Shown here: positions 18,081 to 24,073 of the stretch, in pieces
Layout: every line of letters begins with the position of its first letter
How positions within the stretch are numbered: the stretch's first letter is position 1
NCBI GenBank assembly: GCA_021159405.1
Contig: JAGGRX010000086.1
Span: 1-27,259 of the forward strand
Source: Candidatus Bipolaricaulota bacterium
GTDB taxonomy: Bacteria > Bipolaricaulota > Bipolaricaulia > Bipolaricaulales > Bipolaricaulaceae
DNA length: 27,259 nt
Direction of reading: 5' to 3'
Translations under genes and position numbers: made by a program
Notes under the pieces: model-generated
Told to the model about the DNA's origin: nothing
What the model saw: only the letters and a program-made list of their open reading frames with translations
The model's database searches: none

Positions 18081-18816
18081 GGAGGAAGGTGCGGAAGGGG
18101 TGGGCGAGCCCCTGCAAAGCGTCCAGTCTCTTGATCACGATGCGGTGCCCGGGGAGGGCGAGGATGTCGCGCTCCTTCAACTCTGAGAGGATGCGGATCA
18201 CGGTTTCGGTGGAGACGCTCGCCATCTCAGCGAGCTCGGCCCGAGGGAGCTCCACCCCGATGTCCAGGCCCTCCTCCCGCTCCTCACCAAAGGCGCGAGC
18301 GAGCTCCAAGAGCACCCGAGCCAGCCGTTCCTTTGCCGAACGGGAGGTTATTTCGACCAGTCTATCCCCGAACACCTTAAGCTCGCGGGATAGCTTTTCG
18401 ATGAGCCTGATGGCCACCTCAGGATGTCGCCTGACGAAGGAGAGGAAGTCCTCGCGAGGGATGAACATGAGCCGGGAGGGCTCCAGGGTCTTGGCGTAGC
18501 AAGTATAGGTCTCGCCGTCAAACAGGGTCTTTTCTCCCAGGATCTCCCCGGGGCCGAGGAGCTTGAGGATCTGGGAGCGGCCGCCCCGAGTGTGCTTGGC
18601 CAGCTTCACTTTGCCCTGGCACAGGATGTAGAGCCCGAAGGCGGGCATGCCCTCGTGGAACACCGTCTCCCCACGATCGAGCTGCATGGGGCGCATGACC
18701 GTAGACAACTCGGCGAACGCCTCTGGCGAAAGCCCCTGAAAGATGTAGGAACACCGGTTTTGACAACCTAGGCAGGGATTAGTCTGCCTTTGCTTTGACG
18801 CCACAGTTCCCCGCAT
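18064..18816 (-). CDS. Crp/Fnr family transcriptional regulator with N-terminal Cys cluster
   Basis: This is a protein of about 250 aa. An N-terminal cysteine motif C-x2-C-x3-C (residues 15, 18, 22) precedes a cyclic-nucleotide-binding-type beta-roll in which GETVFHEG, GLYILCQGKVKL and GPGEILGEKTLF are clear. A long dimerisation helix and a winged-helix DNA-binding domain follow; its recognition helix is VSTETVIRILSEL. The Cys cluster resembles the Fe-S ligand region of Fnr-type oxygen sensors. E. coli Fnr's fourth ligand position (SMVCEIP) reads SRLMFIP here, although a cysteine eight residues earlier (YTCYAK) might substitute. ATG 18816 is chosen; GTG 18804, with GGGGA upstream, is an alternative that keeps all cysteines. 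It overlaps accA by 38 bases and the hydrogenase protease gene by 17. Confidence 0.88.
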   Translation of the reverse strand: MRGTVASKQRQTNPCLGCQNRCSYIFQGLSPEAFAELSTVMRPMQLDRGETVFHEGMPAFGLYILCQGKVKLAKHTRGGRSQILKLLGPGEILGEKTLFDGETYTCYAKTLEPSRLMFIPREDFLSFVRRHPEVAIRLIEKLSRELKVFGDRLVEITSRSAKERLARVLLELARAFGEEREEGLDIGVELPRAELAEMASVSTETVIRILSELKERDILALPGHRIVIKRLDALQGLAHPFRTFLRENLV

Positions 18817-19735
18817 TTCGATATCGACTGTAACGCAACTTGCGCCGCTCGTCCAGCGCGAGGCCCTCAAGTTCGGAGACGTGCCTTATCACGGCGTCCC
18901 GGATCGCCTGAGCTGTGGCGTCGGGGTCCACGTGGGCGCCGCCCAAGGGCTCAGGGATCACCTCGTCGATCACTCCCAGCTCTAGGAGCCGGGGAGCGGA
19001 CAGGGCCAGAGCCTCGGCGGCCTGAGGTGCGGCGGCTGCGTCCTTCCACAGGATGGCCGCCGCCCCCTCCGGGGAGATAACCGTGTAAGTGGCGTTCTCC
19101 AGCATCAGCACCCGGTCCGCCGCGGCCAGGGCGATTGCCCCGCCTGAACCCCCTTCCCCTAGGATCGCCGCCACCGTGGGCACCGAGAGGGAAAGCATGG
19201 TAGCGATACACTCGGCGATCGCCCCGGCGATGTTTGCGGCCTCGGCCTCCACCCCAGGGTACGCCCCGGGGGTATCGATGAACGTCACCAGGGGTAGGCG
19301 CAATCTTTCCGCGATGTGCATGATGCGGGCCGCCTTGCGGTAGCCAGCGGGCAGGGCCATGCCGCCCCGGCACGCCCGCTGTTCCTCCGGCGAGCAACCT
19401 CGGTGATGGAACAGGACCGCCACCGGCCGTCCGCCCAGCCGGGCGAGCCCGCCACGGAGTGCTGGATCGTCGCCCCCCATCCGGTCTCCTCGAAGCTCGT
19501 AGAAGTCCTCGCACACACGCTTTACCAGCTCTAGGCCGCGAGGGCGGCCCGGATGCCGGGCCAGGCGCACCCGATCCCAATCGGACAGGCTCTCGTAAAG
19601 CTCCCGCCTCAAGGCCTGAAGCCGCCGTTCGAGCAAAGCCAGCTCCTCCCGCAGGTCCACCCCGTCCTCTTCCACCAGGCGGCGGAGCTCGGCCACCTTT
19701 TCCTCTAGGGCGCGAATGGTGCGCTCATCCGCCAC
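18779..19735 (-). CDS. accA: Acetyl-CoA carboxylase carboxyltransferase subunit alpha
   Basis: This 318-aa protein is half of the carboxyltransferase that moves CO2 from carboxybiotin to acetyl-CoA, making malonyl-CoA for fatty acid synthesis. Length matches E. coli AccA (319). The N-terminal coiled region (EKVAELRRLVEEDG) is followed by WDRVRLARHPGRPRGLE and FYELRGDR. The core motifs FIDTPGAYPGVEAE, GEGGSGGAIAL and YTVISPEGAAAILWKD are intact. The start is GTG at 19735 with AGGGGTGA upstream, overlapping accD by 11 bases. AccB and AccC are not in the window. Confidence 0.96.
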   Translation of the reverse strand: MADERTIRALEEKVAELRRLVEEDGVDLREELALLERRLQALRRELYESLSDWDRVRLARHPGRPRGLELVKRVCEDFYELRGDRMGGDDPALRGGLARLGGRPVAVLFHHRGCSPEEQRACRGGMALPAGYRKAARIMHIAERLRLPLVTFIDTPGAYPGVEAEAANIAGAIAECIATMLSLSVPTVAAILGEGGSGGAIALAAADRVLMLENATYTVISPEGAAAILWKDAAAAPQAAEALALSAPRLLELGVIDEVIPEPLGGAHVDPDATAQAIRDAVIRHVSELEGLALDERRKLRYSRYRNAGNCGVKAKAD

Positions 19736-20579
19736 TTGTCACCCCTTCCAGGACCTGAAGCACCCGTACCAGCTCCTCGCGGAGCCCCTCTCGCGGCACG
19801 ACCCCGTCTACGAGCCCGTGTTCCAGGGCGTAGCGGGCCCGCTGGAACCCCGGGGGAAGTTTTTCCCCGGTGGTCTGCTGGATGACCCGCGGCCCGGCGA
19901 ACCCGATGAGAGCCCCCTGTTCTGCCAAGGTGATGTCGGCCAAGGAAGCCAGGGAGGCCATCACCCCCCCGGTGGAGGGATAGGTGAGCACGGCTATATA
20001 GGGGACCCCGGCTTGCGCCAACTTCTGGCGGGCGGCCACCGTCTTGGCCATTTGCAGGAGCGAAAGCACCCCCTCTTGCACTCGGGCACCGCCCGAGGCC
20101 ACCACGAACACGAACGGGATGCGCTCTTCGGCTGCCCGCTCCATGGCAAACGCTAGCTGCTCTCCAACCACAATGCCCATGGACCCCCCGATGAAACGGA
20201 AGTCCATCACCGCCAGCATCACCCTGTGGCCCGCGATGTTTCCCACGCCTATTACCACCGCATCGGAAAGGCCGGTGGACTCGCGAGCCTCCTTCAGCCT
20301 ATCGGCATAGGGCTTGCGATCGGAAAAGGAGAGCGGGTCGTCCGACTCCAGGGGCAAGGTCAACTCTTGGAACGTGCCCTCGTCCACCAACGCCGCAATC
20401 CTCTCCTGAGCCGTGAGGAAGAAGTAGGCTCCGCAGCGGGGGCAGATGTAATTGTTTTCCTGCAATTTACGGCGAAACACGAGCTCGCCGCAGGAGCCGC
20501 ATCTGAGCCAGAGCGGCTCCTCCCCTCGCCTGAGCTCCACTTCTACGTAGCGATCCCGGTCATCCCGTCTGATCGGCAT
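19725..20579 (-). CDS. accD: Acetyl-CoA carboxylase carboxyltransferase subunit beta
   Basis: This 284-aa partner of AccA is the zinc-ribbon beta subunit. The four zinc ligands are C27, C30, C46 and C49. The crotonase-fold core has the segments GLSDAVVIGVGNIAGHRVMLAVMDF and GSMGIVVGEQL. It continues with FVVASGGARVQEGVLSLLQM and VLTYPSTGGVMASLASLADI. The ATG at 20579 is selected because AGGAGG lies 6 bases upstream and the protein then starts as family members do; a reading from 20669 lies inside the upstream gene. It overlaps the DUF502 gene by 20 bases and accA by 11. Confidence 0.96.
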   Translation of the reverse strand: MPIRRDDRDRYVEVELRRGEEPLWLRCGSCGELVFRRKLQENNYICPRCGAYFFLTAQERIAALVDEGTFQELTLPLESDDPLSFSDRKPYADRLKEARESTGLSDAVVIGVGNIAGHRVMLAVMDFRFIGGSMGIVVGEQLAFAMERAAEERIPFVFVVASGGARVQEGVLSLLQMAKTVAARQKLAQAGVPYIAVLTYPSTGGVMASLASLADITLAEQGALIGFAGPRVIQQTTGEKLPPGFQRARYALEHGLVDGVVPREGLREELVRVLQVLEGVTSGG

Positions 20580-21237
20580 CAGGTTCCTCCTGTGCTCTCC
20601 ACATATGATGAGGGCTTGTGCCCTCCGGCGCCACCACCCCGCCTGAAAGCACCAACGTGAGCCCCTCATCCACGGTCATGTCCACGGGGATCACCCGCTC
20701 TTTAGGAACGAAGAACACCCAGCCGGAAAGGGGGTTGGGGGCAGTGGGCACGTACACCGACACACACGGCTCCTCGAACACTTCCCCAAAAGAGCGCACA
20801 TCCTCGTTGGTGAGGACGCCCATCACGTAGTACCCTTCACTCGGATATTCCATCAGCACCAGCCGCCCACGTCCCCCTTTGATCAGATTTCGGCCGAGCA
20901 GGGCGCGAGACAGCTCCCGACTGGCCCAGTATAGCTTCCTTACGCCCGGAAGCGAAAGCACCAACTTCTCCAGGGAGGCTAGGAGCCTGCGCCCAAGCCA
21001 ATTTCGGGCGGCTACCCCGATCACGACCACCACCAAAACGGTGATCACAACCTCCGTGCCCGGGATGTACCGGCCGAAGGTACGGGTGAGGAACTGGGCG
21101 AACGGGGTGTTTGGCCCCAAGGCTCCCCGGAGGAGCCTGTAAAGGAGCCACAGGACGTACGCGGTGAGCCCCAACGGGAGCAACACAAGGAGCCCCGAGA
21201 TGAAACTGTCCCTCAACCACCTTAACACCCTGCGCAT
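20560..21237 (-). CDS. DUF502 family membrane protein
   Basis: This 225-aa protein is of the DUF502 family, whose function is not established. It has a short basic N-terminus (MRRVLRWLRDSF) and a first membrane helix in SGLLVLLPLGLTAYVLWLLY. A second helix, rich in valine (VVITVLVVVVIGVAA), is near residue 66. The soluble C-terminal region includes RGRLVLMEYPSEGYYVMGVLT and VYVPTAPNPLSGWVFFVPKE, characteristic of the family. The ATG at 21237 is preferred; an upstream in-frame ATG at 21318 would add a 27-residue tail that is not family-like. It is the first gene of the accDA operon and divergent from acs. Confidence 0.85.
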   Translation of the reverse strand: MRRVLRWLRDSFISGLLVLLPLGLTAYVLWLLYRLLRGALGPNTPFAQFLTRTFGRYIPGTEVVITVLVVVVIGVAARNWLGRRLLASLEKLVLSLPGVRKLYWASRELSRALLGRNLIKGGRGRLVLMEYPSEGYYVMGVLTNEDVRSFGEVFEEPCVSVYVPTAPNPLSGWVFFVPKERVIPVDMTVDEGLTLVLSGGVVAPEGTSPHHMWRAQEEPDADQTG

Positions 21238-21395
21238 TTCGTCCCCAGCCCCCCAGAGTTTGTACGCGACAGACGTCCGCGGCGCAAAACCCCTCCAGCT
21301 AGCCTCCTTACGGTCCATTTTATGTGTTCGCTCGTTTTGGGTAAGATTCTGTGATCAAACGTAACGTTCAAACCATGAAAGGAGGGATCTGCAAG

Positions 21396-23354
21396 GTGGC
21401 CGAGGCAAAGAAGTGGGTGGAGCCGGACCCGAAGCGTGAGAACTGGTTCTGGCCTACCGATGAGCTGCGGGAGCGGGCTTGGGTTTCCGATCCCAAGATC
21501 TACGAGGAGGCAGCAGCGGACCCGCTTGCCTTTTGGGAGAAGCGGGCCGAAGAGATCACCTGGTTCAAGCGGTGGGACAAGGTGTATGAGGAAGAACCAT
21601 ACGCCTTCCGCTGGTTCGTGGGCGGAAAACTCAACCTGTCCTATAACTCCCTGGACCGGCATGTTGAGGCCGGAAAAGGGGACAAGGTGGCTCTGATCTG
21701 GGAGCCGGAGCCCACCGATGAGCCCAACCGAACCTTCACCTACAGGGAGCTCCTTGAGGAGGTGTCCCGCCTGGCCAACGCCCTCAAATCCCTGGGGGTC
21801 AAGAAAGGCGACCGGGTGGGGATCTACCTTCCCATGATCCCGGAGGCGATCATCGCCATGCAGGCGGTAGTCCGGATCGGGGCGGTGCACTCGGTGGTGT
21901 TCTCCGCTTTTTCCGCCGAGTCCTTAAGGGATAGGATGGTGGACTGCGGGGCCAAGGTGCTGATCACCGCCGACGGCTACTTCCGCCGGGGCAAGCTCAT
22001 CTCGCTCAAGCCCAACGCCGACAAGGGCATCGCTGGCACCTCGGTGGAGCGGGTGATCGTGGTGAGGCGTGCCGGAAATGAGATCCCCTGGAATGAGGGC
22101 CGCGACATCTGGTACCACGAGCTGGTTAAGGACCAACCGGCGGAGTGCCCACCCGAGGAGATGGACGCCGAGGACCTAGCGTTCATCCTGTACACCTCTG
22201 GGACCACCGGAAAGCCCAAGGGTGTCATGCACACCACCGGGGGCTATGCGGTTCAGGCTTATACCACCTGTAAGTGGGACTTCAATTTGCATGAGGACGA
22301 CATCCACTGGTGCACCGCCGACGTGGGCTGGATCACCGGGCACACCTATATCAACTACGGCCCCCTGATGAACGGGGTGGCCACGGTGGTGTACGAGGGC
22401 TCTCCTGACTACCCGGACTACGGCCGCATGTGGGCCACCATCCAGAAACACAAAGTGACCGTGTATTACACTGCGCCGACCGCTATCAGGATGCACGTAA
22501 AGTGGGGCGAGGAGTGGCCGAAGAAGTACGACCTCTCATCCCTCAGGGTCCTGGGCACGGTGGGCGAGCCCATCAACGAGGAGGCCTGGCTGTGGTACTT
22601 CAAGCACATCGGGGGGGAGCGCTGCCCGATCATCGACACCTGGTGGCAGACCGAGACCGGGGCCACTTGTGTTGAGGCGCTGCCCGGAATCGGCCCGTTC
22701 ATTCCTACGGTGGCCGGCCGTCCCTTCCCCGGGATCCGGGCCGATATCCTCGACGCTGGTGGCCAGCCGGTGTCCCCTGGCGAGGGGGGGTATCTCGTGC
22801 TTAAACCCCCGTTCCCGCCGGCGCTCCTCAGGGGGCTTTACGGCGACCCGGAGAAGTACAAGGCCACCTACTTCGGTGAGTATGGGCCCAAGTATTACTT
22901 CACCCGGGACGGCGCTCGCATGGACGAGATGGGGAACATCCGCATCACCGGGCGGGTGGACGACGTGATGAACGTGGCCGGACATCGCCTGGCCACCGCG
23001 GAGGTGGAGGACGCCCTCACCCAGCACCCGCTGGTCTCTGAGGTGGCGGTGGTGTCCAAGCCGGACGAGGTCAAGGGAGAAGTGCCCGTCGCGTTCGCCC
23101 TGCTCAAGGCCGGGGCGCAAGCCTCAGACGACCTCAAACGTGAGCTTATAAAGACGGTGGACCAATACATCGGCCCCACTGCCCGGCCGGCGGAGATCTA
23201 CTTCGTCGACGATCTTCCCAAGACCCGCTCCGGGAAGATCATGCGCCGGGTGCTGAAGGCCTTGGTGCGAGGTGAGCCCGTCGGGGACGTTACCACCCTG
23301 CGCAACCCCGAGTCCGTGGATCACCTGAAAGAAATGGTTGGCTACGAGGGATAA
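21396..23354 (+). CDS. acs: Acetyl-CoA synthetase, AMP-forming
   Basis: This enzyme converts acetate, ATP and CoA to acetyl-CoA, AMP and pyrophosphate through acetyl-adenylate. With the GTG start at 21396 it is 652 aa, the same length as the E. coli enzyme. The ATP-binding P-loop YTSGTTGKPKG begins near residue 265. TWWQTETG near 415-422 includes the tryptophan that restricts the pocket to acetate. The hinge region is ITGRVDDVMNVAGHRL. The C-terminal catalytic lysine is K614 in TRSGKIMRR, the residue acetylated by Pat-type enzymes. GGAGGG lies 9 bases before the GTG; in-frame ATGs at 21351 and 21375 are less likely. The VAGHRLAT variant differs from the usual VSGHRLGT of Acs. Confidence 0.95.
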   Translation: MAEAKKWVEPDPKRENWFWPTDELRERAWVSDPKIYEEAAADPLAFWEKRAEEITWFKRWDKVYEEEPYAFRWFVGGKLNLSYNSLDRHVEAGKGDKVALIWEPEPTDEPNRTFTYRELLEEVSRLANALKSLGVKKGDRVGIYLPMIPEAIIAMQAVVRIGAVHSVVFSAFSAESLRDRMVDCGAKVLITADGYFRRGKLISLKPNADKGIAGTSVERVIVVRRAGNEIPWNEGRDIWYHELVKDQPAECPPEEMDAEDLAFILYTSGTTGKPKGVMHTTGGYAVQAYTTCKWDFNLHEDDIHWCTADVGWITGHTYINYGPLMNGVATVVYEGSPDYPDYGRMWATIQKHKVTVYYTAPTAIRMHVKWGEEWPKKYDLSSLRVLGTVGEPINEEAWLWYFKHIGGERCPIIDTWWQTETGATCVEALPGIGPFIPTVAGRPFPGIRADILDAGGQPVSPGEGGYLVLKPPFPPALLRGLYGDPEKYKATYFGEYGPKYYFTRDGARMDEMGNIRITGRVDDVMNVAGHRLATAEVEDALTQHPLVSEVAVVSKPDEVKGEVPVAFALLKAGAQASDDLKRELIKTVDQYIGPTARPAEIYFVDDLPKTRSGKIMRRVLKALVRGEPVGDVTTLRNPESVDHLKEMVGYEG

Positions 23355-23363
23355 GGAGGCAAG

Positions 23364-23930
23364 ATGGAAAACAAGGCGATCGCCAATCCTGCTCCGCTTG
23401 GGCTCGGAGGGTTTGCCCTGTCCACTTTCATCCTGAACATCGTGAATGCGGGCTGGGTGGATGCGGCCACGGTGGGCATCGTGATGCCGATCGCCTGCCT
23501 CTACGGGGGGCTGGCCCAGCTTTTGGCCGGGATGTGGGACCTAAGGCGGGGAGACATCTTCGGGGGAACGTGCTTCAGCTCATTCGGTGCATTTTGGATG
23601 GGATTTGCGCTGTTTGAGATCCTGAGCTGGGCCGGGATTGCCCCGGAAGTGCCCCCGGCCGGCGTGGCCGTCGTCCTGTTCGCCTGGGGCATCTTCACCG
23701 CCTACGCCACCATAGCCTCCCTCAAGCTCCCCAAGGTCATCACCTGGGTGTTCATCACGCTCACCATCCTGTTCTTCCTCCTGGGGATCGGGGAGTTCGT
23801 GCCGGTGGTTCATACCATCGCCGGCTACGAGGGGATCGTGTGCGCCCTGATCGCCTGGTACGCCTCCGCAGCCATCCTCATCAACACCGTGCACGGAAAG
23901 ACCTTGCTTCCCATCGGGGAACGTGGGTAA
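23364..23930 (+). CDS. satP: Acetate uptake transporter, GPR1/FUN34/YaaH (SatP) family
   Basis: This 188-aa inner-membrane protein has six hydrophobic helices and belongs to the AceTr/SatP family of acetate (and succinate) channels or symporters. The diagnostic NPAPLGLGGFALSTFILN motif begins at residue 8, just before helix 1. The start codon at 23364 follows GGAGG by 4 bases and lies 9 bases after the acs stop, so the two form an operon. A strong terminator follows directly. Acs plus SatP forms an acetate uptake and activation pair: Acs traps incoming acetate as acetyl-CoA. Confidence 0.95.
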   Translation: MENKAIANPAPLGLGGFALSTFILNIVNAGWVDAATVGIVMPIACLYGGLAQLLAGMWDLRRGDIFGGTCFSSFGAFWMGFALFEILSWAGIAPEVPPAGVAVVLFAWGIFTAYATIASLKLPKVITWVFITLTILFFLLGIGEFVPVVHTIAGYEGIVCALIAWYASAAILINTVHGKTLLPIGERG

Positions 23931-23935
23931 GTCGT

Positions 23936-23970
23936 GGCGGGGCACCGGAGCAGTGCCCCGCCCTTCTTTT
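23936..23970 (+). terminator. Intrinsic terminator of acs-satP operon
   Basis: Perfect 10-bp arms GGCGGGGCAC (23936-23945) and GTGCCCCGCC (23953-23962) enclose a 7-base loop and are followed by CTTCTTTT. It begins 6 bases after the satP stop. A second copy of GTGCCCCGC at 23975-23983 could also pair with the left arm. Confidence 0.85.
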
Positions 23971-23981
23971 TATAGTGCCCC

Positions 23982-24004
23982 GCAAAATCCTCAAAGGATT
24001 TCGC
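23982..24004. repeat. Short hairpin in convergent gap
   Basis: GCAAAATCC (23982-23990) and GGATTTCGC (23996-24004) pair with one mismatch around a 5-base loop. It lies between the satP terminator and a larger palindrome. No T-run follows, so its role is unclear. Confidence 0.5.
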
Positions 24005-24038
24005 GAGGATCCCCAGATTTAAGATTGAATTTTGGGTT

Positions 24039-24066
24039 CCCACAAAAATCCATGGATTTTTGTGGG
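24039..24066. repeat. 28-bp perfect palindrome, possible terminator of Pat-like gene
   Basis: The arms CCCACAAAAATCCA (24039-24052) and TGGATTTTTGTGGG (24053-24066) are exact complements with no spacer. It begins 7 bases beyond the stop codon of the minus-strand acetyltransferase fusion gene, where a terminator is expected. In RNA it would form a stem of about 12 bp with a 4-base loop, but no T-tract follows on the minus strand. It could instead be a protein-binding site. Confidence 0.7.
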
Positions 24067-24073
24067 GTTACAA

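Noticed and set aside
21316..21350. Divergent promoters between DUF502 and acs (TAAAAT on minus, TAAGAT on plus)
   Set aside because: The -10-like words are reasonable but neither has a convincing -35, so I did not list them as features.
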